Assembly: GCA_036479015.1 (NCBI GenBank)
Contig: JAZGFB010000018.1
Span: 1-64,000 of the forward strand
Source: NVTR01 sp036479015
GTDB lineage: Bacteria > Pseudomonadota > Alphaproteobacteria > Rhodobacterales > Rhodobacteraceae
Length of the DNA stretch: 64,000 nucleotides
Direction: 5' to 3'
Part shown: positions 50,238 through 59,512 of the stretch, piece by piece
Layout: every line of letters starts with the position of its first letter
Numbering within the stretch: position 1 is the first letter of the stretch
Position numbers and translations under genes: made by a program
The notes under the pieces: model-generated
What the model was told of the DNA's origin: nothing
Database searches by the model: none
What the model saw: only the letters and a program-made list of their open reading frames with translations

Positions 50238-51629
50238 ATGCCCCTGCACACATTCAAACAAATCCTGTCCCAACCTAACATTACACGCGCCCTGAGCGAT
50301 GGCATAATAGGTGAAGGCGTGATGATCCCCGGCCTAAACGGCCCGGTTCCGCTGGTCTATGCTGACTATGTGGCGTCCGGGCGCGCGTTGCATCAGGTGG
50401 AAGACTTTGTCAGCCATCAGGTGCTGCCCTATTACGCCAACAGCCATACCCAGGCATCATATTGCGGTGGCTACATGACCAAACTGCGTGAAGACGCCCG
50501 CGCTGAAATCGCCAGGTTGACCAATGCGGGCGATGACCACACCGTCATATTTGCAGGTTCCGGGGCCACGGCAGGACTGAACCGGTTGATCAGCCTTTTT
50601 GCCGTGAACCAGGCCGAAAACCCGGTGGTGTTCGTTGGCCCCTATGAGCACCATTCAAACCTGTTGCCATGGCGCGAAAGCAAAGCCACAGTTGTCGAAA
50701 TACCTGAAAGCCAAGGCGGCGGCCCTGATATGGTGGCGCTGCACTCTGCGCTGTTGGAATATGCCGATTGCGACTTGAAAATCGGCGCCTTTTCAGCCGC
50801 CTCAAACGTAACCGGCATCATCACCGACCCAGAGCCGATCACCCGCATTCTAAAAGACCACGACGCGCTGGCGGTTTGGGACTATGCCGGCGCCGGGCCG
50901 TATCTGCCAATTGATATGCAAGGCGATGGCGCTGCGATCGATGCGGCCGTAGTGTCGTGCCACAAATTTGTTGGCGGCCCCGGCGCGTCAGGCGTGCTGA
51001 TCATCCGTGACCAAGCCGTTCGCCGCGACACGCCCAGTTGGCCCGGCGGCGGCACGGTTTCGTTCGTTTCCCCCTGGGCTCAGGACTATTCAACCAACCT
51101 TGCCGAGCGCGAAGAAGCCGGGACACCAAATGTTATCGGCGATATCCGCGCGGCGCTGGTCTTTTTGGTCAAAGAAGCCGTCGGGCAGGCTGAAATTTCT
51201 GCCCGCGAGGCGAAATATAGCAAAATGGCGCTGGATGGTTGGTCGCAAAATCCACGGCTAAAGGTTTTGGGCCATGCAACGGCCCATAGGTTGCCAATTT
51301 TTTCCTTCATGGTCACCGATCAATTCGGGCATCACATTTGCGAGCAGGAATTCACCCGCGCCCTAAGTCAGCGCTACGGCATTCAAGCCCGCGGTGGCTG
51401 TGCCTGCGCTGGCCCCTACGGGCACCGGTTGTTGAATATTGATCAAGAAACGTCGGAAAAGTTGCGCGCTGAAATCCTGGCTGGAAATGACATGAACAAA
51501 CCGGGTTGGGTGCGGGTGAATTTTGGCTACCTGATGGATGAGAAAACAGTTCAGTTCATTATTGATGCCGTTGATGAACTTGCCAGCAACTGGGAAACCC
51601 TTGCGCCCGGCACAGCCAACGCGGCCTAA
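50238..51629 (+). CDS. Class V aminotransferase / cysteine-desulfurase-like protein
   Basis: A 463-residue PLP enzyme. YADYVASGRALHQVEDFV, YANSHTQASYCGGYMT, AGSGATAGLNRL, the PLP-lysine in SCHKFVGGPGASG and a late RGGCACAGPYGHRLL (Cys in the desulfurase-like place) are seen. Related genes are labelled cysteine desulfurase or selenocysteine lyase-like, but no suf/isc genes are near. Divergence from an Lrp regulator suggests amino-acid catabolism. ATG 50238 has AAAGG upstream; the frame open to 50217 is less likely. Confidence 0.82.
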   Translation: MPLHTFKQILSQPNITRALSDGIIGEGVMIPGLNGPVPLVYADYVASGRALHQVEDFVSHQVLPYYANSHTQASYCGGYMTKLREDARAEIARLTNAGDDHTVIFAGSGATAGLNRLISLFAVNQAENPVVFVGPYEHHSNLLPWRESKATVVEIPESQGGGPDMVALHSALLEYADCDLKIGAFSAASNVTGIITDPEPITRILKDHDALAVWDYAGAGPYLPIDMQGDGAAIDAAVVSCHKFVGGPGASGVLIIRDQAVRRDTPSWPGGGTVSFVSPWAQDYSTNLAEREEAGTPNVIGDIRAALVFLVKEAVGQAEISAREAKYSKMALDGWSQNPRLKVLGHATAHRLPIFSFMVTDQFGHHICEQEFTRALSQRYGIQARGGCACAGPYGHRLLNIDQETSEKLRAEILAGNDMNKPGWVRVNFGYLMDEKTVQFIIDAVDELASNWETLAPGTANAA

Positions 51630-51738
51630 GGTCCGGCCCAAAATCGGGCGCAGTTGGTTGGTCACGCTGACCCAAGCTAACCCTAGCCTTGCCCTGCTGC
51701 TCCGGTTAAGACTGCTGAGATTAACAATGAGACAGTCA

Positions 51739-52827
51739 ATGACCAGTAGCCCAACACCACAACCCGGTATTGCCAGTATTCAACCCTATAAAGGGGGCGC
51801 CAGCGGTATTGTTGGGGTCAAAGAACCGATCAAGCTGTCATCCAACGAAAACCCTGCAGGCCCCAGTGAAAATGCTAAGCAGGCGTTTGCAAATTCTGCC
51901 AATGATCTGCACCGCTATCCTAGTTCAAGCCACATTGAATTGCGCGATGCCATTGCAAATGTTCACAACCTGAACGCCGATCAAATAATTTGCGGTGCCG
52001 GGTCTGACGAAATTATCACCTTTCTGTGCCAGGCCTATGCTGGCCCCGGCGACGAAGTGATCCATACCCAACACGGCTTTGCCATGTACCGGATATCTGC
52101 ACTGGCGGCGGGCGCGACACCTGTAGAAGTGCCCGAAAACGACCGTGTGGTTGATGTGGATGCAATTCTTGCGGCCTGCACCGACAAAACCCGGCTGGTA
52201 TTTATTGCCAATCCCGCCAACCCAACCGGCACCATGATCGGTGGCAATCAGGCCGCGCGCTTGGCCGACGGTCTGCCCGATCAGGCAATATTGGTGCTGG
52301 ATGGAGCCTATGCTGAATTTGTTGACGGGTTTGATGGCGGCGCGGGGCTGGCAGGGCAACGCAACAACGTGGTGATGACCCGGACATTTTCTAAACTGTA
52401 CGGTCTGGGCGGGTTGCGCGTCGGCTGGGGCTATGGGCCGCGTCCGATCATAGACATGCTGAACCGGGTTCGCGGGCCATTTAACCTGTCCACCACGCAG
52501 TTGAGAACTGCCAAGTCCGCCCTGCTTGATCAGGAATATGCCATAAAGTGCCGGGACGAAAATGCCCGCCTGCGCGATTGGCTGTCGCACGCCCTGGCCA
52601 ATATCGGGGTGCCGTCGGATGTTTCCAGTGCCAATTTCATATTGGCGCGGTTTACTGACCAGGCCGAAGCTGAAGCCTGTGATGACTACCTGCAAACTCA
52701 GGGGCTGATCGTGCGCCGCGTGGCGGGCTACAAATTGCCCAATTGTTTGCGTATCACGATCGGGGATGAGGCCGCCTGCCGCCAGGTTGTCCATGCCGTC
52801 AAAGCGTTCAAGGGGATTACACAATGA
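51739..52827 (+). CDS. hisC: Histidinol-phosphate / aromatic aminotransferase
   Basis: A fold-type I aminotransferase of about 362 residues: PQPGIASIQPYKGG, KLSSNENPAGPSENA, NPANPTGTMI, DGAYAEF and the PLP-Lys in TRTFSKLYGLGGLRVGWGYG. HisC-type enzymes often accept both histidinol phosphate and aromatic keto acids; overlap with prephenate dehydrogenase points to tyrosine and phenylalanine synthesis as well. ATG 51739 or 51727 may be used; the open frame from 51538 lies within the preceding gene. Confidence 0.9.
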   Translation: MTSSPTPQPGIASIQPYKGGASGIVGVKEPIKLSSNENPAGPSENAKQAFANSANDLHRYPSSSHIELRDAIANVHNLNADQIICGAGSDEIITFLCQAYAGPGDEVIHTQHGFAMYRISALAAGATPVEVPENDRVVDVDAILAACTDKTRLVFIANPANPTGTMIGGNQAARLADGLPDQAILVLDGAYAEFVDGFDGGAGLAGQRNNVVMTRTFSKLYGLGGLRVGWGYGPRPIIDMLNRVRGPFNLSTTQLRTAKSALLDQEYAIKCRDENARLRDWLSHALANIGVPSDVSSANFILARFTDQAEAEACDDYLQTQGLIVRRVAGYKLPNCLRITIGDEAACRQVVHAVKAFKGITQ

Positions 52828-53741
52828 GCGTCATCTATGAACGCGTCGCCCTGATCGGGCTGGGGTTGATCGCGGGATCAATGGCCCACGCCATGCGTCG
52901 CTCAGGTTTGACCAACCACATTACTGGCACCGCAAAATCGTCAGAAACGATTGAAATTGCAAAAGAAATTGGCCTGTGTGACACGATTGTCAGCACAGCC
53001 GCCGCGGCGGTGAAAGACGCTGATCTGGTGGTGTTGGCAATTCCGATCGGGGCAATGGGTGCGGTGGCCAAGGAAATAGCGCCACATCTAAAGCCCGGGG
53101 CAACTGTCACCGATGTGGGCTCGGTTAAACAGGCTGTCATTGCAGCCGTCGGCCCGCATATTCCGGACAATGTTCACTTTGTACCCGGGCACCCGATGGC
53201 GGGCACTGAACATTCAGGGCCGCGCGCCGGGTTTGCCGAATTATTTGACAACCGCTGGTGCCTGTTGGTTCCCCCGCAAGGGGCCGATCAAAACGCGGTC
53301 TCACAGCTGCAATCATTTTGGCAAGCCATGGGCGCCAATGTTGAAATTATGGAACCAGCCCACCATGATCTGGTCTGCGCAGTAACGTCCCATGCACCGC
53401 ATTTGATAGCCTACACCATGGTCGGTGTGGCCGACGATCTGCGCCGGGTCACAGACAGCGAAGTCATAAAATTTTCCGCCGCTGGCTTTCGTGATTTTAC
53501 CCGTATCGCGGCCTCTGACCCGACCATGTGGCGCGATGTTTTCCTGAACAACAAAGACGCAACGCTTGAAATTCTTGGCCGCTTCACCGAGGAACTGTTT
53601 TCTTTACAGCGCGCCATTCGCACCGGTGATGGCGATTACCTGCATGACTATTTCACCCATACCAGGGCGATCAGGCGCAGTATTGTCGACGCAGGCCAAG
53701 ACACAGACGCCCAGGATTTTGGCCGGGGTAGCAAACGGTGA
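52824..53741 (+). CDS. Prephenate/arogenate dehydrogenase
   Basis: A 305-residue NAD(P)-dependent dehydrogenase for tyrosine synthesis. Rossmann motif ALIGLGLIAGSMAHAM, then VVLAIPIGAM, VTDVGSVKQAV, FVPGHPMAGTEHSGP (catalytic His region) and FRDFTRIAASDPTMWRDVFLNN. No chorismate mutase domain is fused. It overlaps hisC by 4 nt (ATGA) and the extensin-like gene by 4 nt (GTGA). Cofactor and prephenate/arogenate preference cannot be read from sequence. Confidence 0.92.
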   Translation: MSVIYERVALIGLGLIAGSMAHAMRRSGLTNHITGTAKSSETIEIAKEIGLCDTIVSTAAAAVKDADLVVLAIPIGAMGAVAKEIAPHLKPGATVTDVGSVKQAVIAAVGPHIPDNVHFVPGHPMAGTEHSGPRAGFAELFDNRWCLLVPPQGADQNAVSQLQSFWQAMGANVEIMEPAHHDLVCAVTSHAPHLIAYTMVGVADDLRRVTDSEVIKFSAAGFRDFTRIAASDPTMWRDVFLNNKDATLEILGRFTEELFSLQRAIRTGDGDYLHDYFTHTRAIRRSIVDAGQDTDAQDFGRGSKR

Positions 53742-54535
53742 GAAGCTGGGCAACCCATCTTGCTTTGGCGGTTGGGCTGGTGGTTTGCAGCCCGGTATTT
53801 GCCGGTGCTCCGGACAACTCGCTGCGCCCGGTTGCCCGACCAACCCAAGATCAATCTGCACGCCCTGACGCTATGGTTTTGATCACCCGTGCCCCCGGTG
53901 TTAAAATATCGCTGCGCCCGCTGACGCGCCCTGGCACCCTAAACGCCCCAGCCCAGCCCACACAAACACAGCCCGCTCAAGCCCAACCTGTGCAAGTGGC
54001 CAGCACCGCCCGTGGATCAATCTGTGGGATGCGCGACATAAGGGGGCAAAAACTTACGCGGATCAGGGGCCGCTTAAACGGTTGCGGGGTGCAATCACCG
54101 GTGCAAGTCACGTCTGTTTCCGGGGTAACCCTGTCGCAACCGGCGACGCTTGATTGCACCACAGCCAAGGCCCTGAACCGTTGGGTCAGTGGCTCTGTCA
54201 TCCCCACCATCGGGCGGTTGGGCGGCGGCGTCAACAGCCTACAGGTGGTGGCGCATTACAGCTGCCGCACCCGCAACAGCCAACCAGGGGCCAAAATATC
54301 AGAACATGGCAAAGGTCATGCCATTGATATTTCTGCGATAAACTTGAATAATGGGTCGTCCCTTACGGTTTTGTCTGATTGGAAAAAGCGCGCCGAAGGC
54401 AAGCTGCTTAGATCCCTGCATCAATCTGCCTGCGGCCCGTTTGGCACCGTTTTGGGGCCCAACTCTGATCGGTACCACCAGGATCATTTCCACTTTGATA
54501 CCGCCCGCTACCGCAGCGGCAGCTATTGCCGCTAA
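53738..54535 (+). CDS. Extensin-family (peptidase M15-like) secreted protein
   Basis: A 265-residue protein with a signal peptide (about 1-23), a Pro/Gln/Thr-rich linker (about 30-90) and a C-terminal extensin-like domain. That domain holds SEHGKGHAIDIS and DHFHFD, the H...D and HxH metal-ligand pattern of D,D-peptidases, plus several Cys. A peptidoglycan-related role is likely. GTG start overlaps the dehydrogenase stop. It converges with the DUF2125 gene (4-nt overlap). Confidence 0.88.
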   Translation: MRSWATHLALAVGLVVCSPVFAGAPDNSLRPVARPTQDQSARPDAMVLITRAPGVKISLRPLTRPGTLNAPAQPTQTQPAQAQPVQVASTARGSICGMRDIRGQKLTRIRGRLNGCGVQSPVQVTSVSGVTLSQPATLDCTTAKALNRWVSGSVIPTIGRLGGGVNSLQVVAHYSCRTRNSQPGAKISEHGKGHAIDISAINLNNGSSLTVLSDWKKRAEGKLLRSLHQSACGPFGTVLGPNSDRYHQDHFHFDTARYRSGSYCR

Positions 54536-55533
54536 CGCCGCCGTAGCCGTGGGGCAGGGCCCAAGGGAATGGCGCCAATGCGCATGCGCCCGTCCTTAAA
54601 TACCCAATCTGCCTGCAACAGATTTGGATCTTCGGTTTCCAGGGCCATTATTTGCAAAAAGCTTTCAATCGGTCCCGCAAAATTTCCCTGAACCACACCA
54701 ATGCGCACCAGTATCTTATAAATTTCGCGCCAGTTCTGCGCCGTTACCGATAACTTACCCTGCACATAACCGCGCCCATCCAAGCTTAGGTTTCCACTGG
54801 CGCGGAAATCCAACTCGCCCCATTGAAACTGAAAGCGGTTAATATTGATGTCGGTTAGCCCCGGCAGCTGTTGATCAACGGCAAACCGATCCCAAGGGGC
54901 ATCAAACGTCAGCGCGGCGTCCAGTCGAATGGCGTCAAATTCGGCCGGCAAGTTACCATCAGGATCAAGCGCAGACATAAACCGATCCGAGGGGCGCAGT
55001 TTTAGCACCTGAAACAAAACATCCTGCGCATTTTCGTCTGTCGCTGTCAGGCTTGTGTTCAATTGCAACGCGTCCGCTGCCACTGACCAGCCCTGGTTTG
55101 ATTGCAGCGCAAAATTCTTAACTTCCAGCGACGAGCGGTCAAGCGTCAGCGCGGTCTCTGGCTTAAAGACCACAGAACCGCGCATGCGGTCTGTTGTAAC
55201 GGCCAGCTTTTGGGTGCCGATACTGACCGTCTGACTGTTTGGCCAAACAGCAATGATGTGGTTTGGCTTATAGCTCAGCGCGAAAATCTGGAGAAACGGC
55301 GCCGACCAGGCCAGCCTGGCATCTGCGCTTGTCACGGTGACCCCGTCCACAGTTGTGTCAAACCGATTGGGAAAGCCGGTGGTGTTCGCCGCCGCGTAAT
55401 TAATGTTCCAATCGCGGCTTTCAGTATCATCCAACCAGCTGATCACGCCGCGCTCAACAGCGCGTGAGCCAACAAACCAATAACCGCCCCACAACACACT
55501 AATGCTAATGATTATCCACAGCAGTTTTCGCAT
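54532..55533 (-). CDS. DUF2125 family envelope protein
   Basis: A 333-residue protein with an N-terminal membrane anchor or signal (MRKLLWIIISISVLWGGYWF), then a long beta-rich region with NTTGFPNRFDTTVDG and repeated PWDRF- and WGELD-type strands, as in DUF2125/AsmA-like proteins. Its location is probably periplasmic, anchored to the inner membrane. Its role is unknown, possibly lipid or envelope transport. Confidence 0.82.
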   Translation of the reverse strand: MRKLLWIIISISVLWGGYWFVGSRAVERGVISWLDDTESRDWNINYAAANTTGFPNRFDTTVDGVTVTSADARLAWSAPFLQIFALSYKPNHIIAVWPNSQTVSIGTQKLAVTTDRMRGSVVFKPETALTLDRSSLEVKNFALQSNQGWSVAADALQLNTSLTATDENAQDVLFQVLKLRPSDRFMSALDPDGNLPAEFDAIRLDAALTFDAPWDRFAVDQQLPGLTDININRFQFQWGELDFRASGNLSLDGRGYVQGKLSVTAQNWREIYKILVRIGVVQGNFAGPIESFLQIMALETEDPNLLQADWVFKDGRMRIGAIPLGPAPRLRRR

Positions 55534-55597
55534 TTCAGCCCCTTTGACACATGATTTCCAAAGTGTTTAAAGCGCTTGATGGATAAGGACCAGCGCA

Positions 55598-56146
55598 ATG
55601 GGTGAAGAACCGCTTTGGATATTTGGATACGGCTCGCTCATGTGGAATCCGGGGTTTCCCCATAGCGAAACCGCGATCGCCAGATTGCAAAATTACACAC
55701 GCTCATTTTGCATGCGCTCAATTCACCACCGCGGCACCGTTGCCAACCCCGGCTTGGTGCTGGCGCTGGATCCCCTACAGGGCGGGTATTGCGACGGGCT
55801 GGCGCTGCAAGTGTCCAGCGGTGCCCAGGTCCAAACCCTTGAATATCTGCGGGAACGGGAACTGATTTCATCGGCCTATCTGGAAAAAACATTGGAAATT
55901 CAACTGACTGACGGGCGAACGGTGCGCGCTGTCACCTATGTTATCGACACTGAACATGACCAATATTGCAGCGGGCTTTCCCTGCAGGAACAGGCCGATA
56001 TTATTGCCCGTTCAACCGGCGGGCGTGGCCCCAATTCTGAATATCTGCACAGCACGTCCCGGCAATTGGCCAACTTGGGCATAAATGATACCGATCTGGA
56101 ATGGTTGTCAGACAAAGTGCAAAAAATCACCCCTCACAATAGCTGA
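55598..56146 (+). CDS. chaC: ChaC-type glutathione-specific gamma-glutamylcyclotransferase
   Basis: A 182-residue enzyme releasing 5-oxoproline from glutathione. WIFGYGSLMWNPGF at the N terminus is the family mark; RSFCMRSIHHRGTVANPGLVLAL, and the catalytic Glu region YLRERELISSAYLEK follow, with the conserved GRGPNSEYL. It stands alone in front of the MotA/ExbB-like gene. Confidence 0.9.
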   Translation: MGEEPLWIFGYGSLMWNPGFPHSETAIARLQNYTRSFCMRSIHHRGTVANPGLVLALDPLQGGYCDGLALQVSSGAQVQTLEYLRERELISSAYLEKTLEIQLTDGRTVRAVTYVIDTEHDQYCSGLSLQEQADIIARSTGGRGPNSEYLHSTSRQLANLGINDTDLEWLSDKVQKITPHNS

Positions 56147-56218
56147 CAATCCACTGTTGGCACTTGGGCCGCCAGCGCATAGGTTACACAAAACAATTCA
56201 GCGCCAGGGAATGTCCAG

Positions 56219-57421
56219 ATGGACCAGCCGGATCGCGAGATCGAGCCAATTTTTACCCAACCATTTCGCCAGATTGGGTTAATGGTGATCTGCCTGTCTT
56301 TGGTAGGGTTTGGTGTTTATATAGCATCTCCCGTAATTGGACCGGTATTTGTGTCCAATAAACTGTTCAATGGCTTTATCTGCCTCGTGTTCCTTGTTGG
56401 TGTGATTGCCTGTTTCTGGCAAGTTATTGAACTTATGAGCTCGGTAAGCTGGATCGAAGGTTTCACCGGTGGCGGGGCAGGCCACGTCATGGCCAAAGCA
56501 CCCAGACTGCTGGCACCCTTGGCGGCATTGCTGCGCTCACGCGGGGCCAAAATGCAAATCGGGTCGGCATCCGCCGATTCGATACTGGATTCCGTTGCAA
56601 CCCGCATCGAAGAAACCCGCGATATCACGCGCTATATTGTCAGCCTGCTGATATTCCTTGGCCTGCTGGGCACATTTTGGGGGCTGGCAACCACCATTCC
56701 GGCGCTTGTGGAAACCATTCGTTCCCTTGAACAACAGGATGGGGAAGGTGCCGCTGGCGTCCTGGCCCGGCTTGTTGGCGGGTTGGATAAGCAACTTAGC
56801 GGCATGGGCGTGGCGTTTGCGTCATCGCTTTTGGGTCTGGCGGGGTCGCTGGTGGTTGGGCTGCTCGAACTTTTTGCCAGCAATGGCCAGAACCGGTTTT
56901 ACCGCGAGCTGGAAGAATGGCTTTCAACAATTACCCGGCTTGGGTTTTCAAGCGGTGATACGGACGGCAGCGATACCAGCAACACCGCCGCCATGTTTGC
57001 CCATTCAGCCGAGCAAATGGACGCGCTGCAATCGCTGTTCACCCAATCTGACGTCAACCGTTCGCTGGTCGATGACCAGCTGGGTATGCTTGTGGCGTCG
57101 GTGGAAGGGCTGGTTGCCAAGCTGGACGTGAAAGACACAGAATCACCTGTATTGACCCGCGTTGCCCAGGGGCAGGAACGGCTGATCGCAATTCTTGAAA
57201 AGAATGCGGCCGAAACCGAAGAAGCCGGCGGTGCCCATGTGGATGCTGAAAGCCGGATGCGCCTGCGCTCAATTGATGTGCAATTGTTGCGCATATTGGA
57301 AGAAATGTCATCCGGCAGGCAGGAAAGCCTGGCCGATCTGCGCACCGATCTGGCCGCGCTGACAAGATCTATAAAAGCGGCAAAACCTGACCCCGCCATC
57401 GCCGGTAATCGGGGGGGCTGA
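56219..57421 (+). CDS. MotA/TolQ/ExbB-type proton-channel protein
   Basis: A 400-residue inner-membrane protein with four helices (about 18-42, 50-72, 138-158, 195-220). The last two form the MotA/ExbB core: IVSLLIFLGLLGTFWGLATTIPALVE and GMGVAFASSLLGLAGSLVVG. A cytoplasmic tail of about 175 residues with coiled-coil propensity follows. It pairs with the MotB-like protein two bases downstream and should form a 5:2 stator-like proton-driven unit. No flagellar, Tol or TonB genes are near. The start ATG is at 56219. Confidence 0.85.
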   Translation: MDQPDREIEPIFTQPFRQIGLMVICLSLVGFGVYIASPVIGPVFVSNKLFNGFICLVFLVGVIACFWQVIELMSSVSWIEGFTGGGAGHVMAKAPRLLAPLAALLRSRGAKMQIGSASADSILDSVATRIEETRDITRYIVSLLIFLGLLGTFWGLATTIPALVETIRSLEQQDGEGAAGVLARLVGGLDKQLSGMGVAFASSLLGLAGSLVVGLLELFASNGQNRFYRELEEWLSTITRLGFSSGDTDGSDTSNTAAMFAHSAEQMDALQSLFTQSDVNRSLVDDQLGMLVASVEGLVAKLDVKDTESPVLTRVAQGQERLIAILEKNAAETEEAGGAHVDAESRMRLRSIDVQLLRILEEMSSGRQESLADLRTDLAALTRSIKAAKPDPAIAGNRGG

Positions 57422-57423
57422 CC

Positions 57424-59466
57424 ATGGCGTTATCGCGCCGATCTGGGCACCGCATGGCTGCCAATGTCTGGCCTGGTTTTGTTGATGCGATGACGGCCCT
57501 ACTGCTTGTCCTGATGTTCGTGCTGACGATTTTCATGATCATGCAGTTCGTGCTGAGCGAAACAATTACCGGCCAGGAAACCGAACTTGACGACCTGACC
57601 TTAGAGCTTACTGAACTTGCCCGCGCCCTGGGCGTTGAACAGCAACGCTCGTTTTCGCTTGATGAACAGGTCGCAACGCTTGGCACGACCTTGGACAAGG
57701 CGCGCAGTGACGCGCAAGCGCAGGCGCAGCTGATTGCAAACCTGACGCTGCAAACCCAAAGTCAGGGCGCAGAGCTGGCGGCGCGACAGGCGCAAATAAC
57801 ATCCTTTGAGGCCCAGGTCGCGTCCCTGTTGGCACAGCGTGAAACCGCCCAGACCCAGGCGGCGCAGCTTAGCGCAAGTGTCAAAAACCTGGAAACGCAG
57901 AACACCCAACTTACCTCTGAGCAAGCCGCACTTGAACTGGCGCTGGCAGGCATGCGCGATGAAATTGACGCCCAGACACAGGCCGCGCGCCTTGCTGCTG
58001 CACGCCGGGACGCGCTTGATGCTCTGGTGCTAGATCTGCGCGACCGGGTGGCCGAACAGGATCTGTCATTGGCGCAAACCCTTGCCCAGTTGGACACAAG
58101 CGTGCAGCAGGTGGTGACGCTGGATCAGGCCGTGTCCGAACTGCAAACTACAATTTCCGACACTGAAGCCGCCAGATTGGCCGAAGCCGCCGCCGCCGAG
58201 GTATTGCGCGCCCGCTTGCAAACCGCCCAGACGGCGCTCACCCAAGAAGAAAAAATTCGCCTGGCAGAAGCAGCCGCCGCAGAGGCGTTGCGCGAACGGC
58301 TGCTAAATGCCGATGATGAACTAACAGCAATGACGCTGGCACTGGAACAACAGCGCCAGGATGCAGAAGACACACTGACCCTGATCGCCGCCGCAAAAGC
58401 CCTGGAAAATGACCTTAATAGCCGCCTGTCCGCCGCGCTTTTGGCGCAAGAGACACTGCAATCGCGCGTTCAGTCGGCCCAGTCAGACCAGTCTGAAACC
58501 GCTTTAACCCTTGCCGCGGCACAGGAAAATCTGGCAGCGGCCCTTGCAGAGCGGGACGCCTTGAAAGCCCAACTTGAGACAACCGGTCAAGACGGTGCAG
58601 AGCTGGCCAGCCAGTTGGCCCAAACCAATACAGATCTGGCCGCAGCACTTGCGGAAAAATTTCTTGCCCAACAGCAGGCCGACACCCAGATGTCAGCCGC
58701 CGAGCAACGCGCCGCCCTGTTATCTATCGCCAATTCAGCCCTTGCCACCGAAGAGGCAAAATCAGCCGAAAGCCAGCGTAAACTGGCATTGCTGAATGAA
58801 CAGGTCGCCGCGCTGCGCGCCCAGCTTGGATCACTGCAGGCAATCCTGAAAATTTCGGAAGACCGCGATATATCATCCCAGGTTGAACTGACAAACCTTG
58901 GTTCACGGCTGAACACCGCCTTGGCCCGCGTTGCCAGCGAAGAAAGCAAACGCGCCGAACTGGAAGCCGCGGAACGCAAACGCCTGGAACTGCAAACGAC
59001 GCAACTGGCAGGCTACAAATCAGAATTCTTTGGCCAGCTGCGCGGATTGCTGGGCGACCGGGAAGGCGTGCGCATTGTTGGTGATCGGTTCGTGTTTTCA
59101 TCTGAAGTGCTGTTTGAACCAGCTTCCGTTGACCTGGTCAGTGACGGCAAAGCCCAAATTGGCAATGTTGCGGCACTATTGGCAGAGGTGTCAGGCTCAA
59201 TTCCATCGCAAATTGACTGGGTGATCCGGGTGGATGGCCACACCGATAACACCGTACTTTCCGGCACGGGCCGGTATAGAAATAACTGGGAACTGTCCCA
59301 GGCGCGGGCCTTGTCAGTTGTGCAATATATGATCGATGAGCTGGGGTTCCCGGCCAATCGTCTGGCTGCAACCGGATTTGGCGAATTTCAACCCCTGGCA
59401 CAGGGTGACAGCCCCGAGGCGCTTGCCCAAAATCGCCGCATTGAACTGAAACTGACAGAGCGTTAA
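57424..59466 (+). CDS. MotB/OmpA-like protein with very long coiled coil
   Basis: A 680-residue protein. A short cytosolic N terminus is followed by one membrane helix (VWPGFVDAMTALLLVLMFVL) with Asp21 in the MotB/ZorB proton-site place. About 50-535 is an Ala/Gln/Leu/Glu-rich coiled coil, with a 28-residue (four-heptad) repeat LAEAAAAE at 252 and 280. About 553-680 is an OmpA-like peptidoglycan-binding domain (RVDGHTDNT, NWELSQARALSVVQYM, LAATGFGEFQP, NRRIEL). It is the likely partner of the preceding gene (2-nt gap). Function is unknown; it probably couples proton flow to the cell wall or outer membrane. Confidence 0.85.
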   Translation: MALSRRSGHRMAANVWPGFVDAMTALLLVLMFVLTIFMIMQFVLSETITGQETELDDLTLELTELARALGVEQQRSFSLDEQVATLGTTLDKARSDAQAQAQLIANLTLQTQSQGAELAARQAQITSFEAQVASLLAQRETAQTQAAQLSASVKNLETQNTQLTSEQAALELALAGMRDEIDAQTQAARLAAARRDALDALVLDLRDRVAEQDLSLAQTLAQLDTSVQQVVTLDQAVSELQTTISDTEAARLAEAAAAEVLRARLQTAQTALTQEEKIRLAEAAAAEALRERLLNADDELTAMTLALEQQRQDAEDTLTLIAAAKALENDLNSRLSAALLAQETLQSRVQSAQSDQSETALTLAAAQENLAAALAERDALKAQLETTGQDGAELASQLAQTNTDLAAALAEKFLAQQQADTQMSAAEQRAALLSIANSALATEEAKSAESQRKLALLNEQVAALRAQLGSLQAILKISEDRDISSQVELTNLGSRLNTALARVASEESKRAELEAAERKRLELQTTQLAGYKSEFFGQLRGLLGDREGVRIVGDRFVFSSEVLFEPASVDLVSDGKAQIGNVAALLAEVSGSIPSQIDWVIRVDGHTDNTVLSGTGRYRNNWELSQARALSVVQYMIDELGFPANRLAATGFGEFQPLAQGDSPEALAQNRRIELKLTER

Positions 59467-59512
59467 AGATAGGCGCCGGGCCAATGTGACCGGATCAACC
59501 CTAAGGATTGTC

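Noticed and set aside
51925..52824. 299-codon minus-strand frame
   Set aside because: Shadow of hisC on the opposite strand, no recognisable domain.
56219..59466. Zorya-type anti-phage system
   Set aside because: The MotA/MotB-like pair resembles ZorAB in outline, but no ZorC/ZorD or ZorE effector genes flank it; neighbours are chaC and ubiM.
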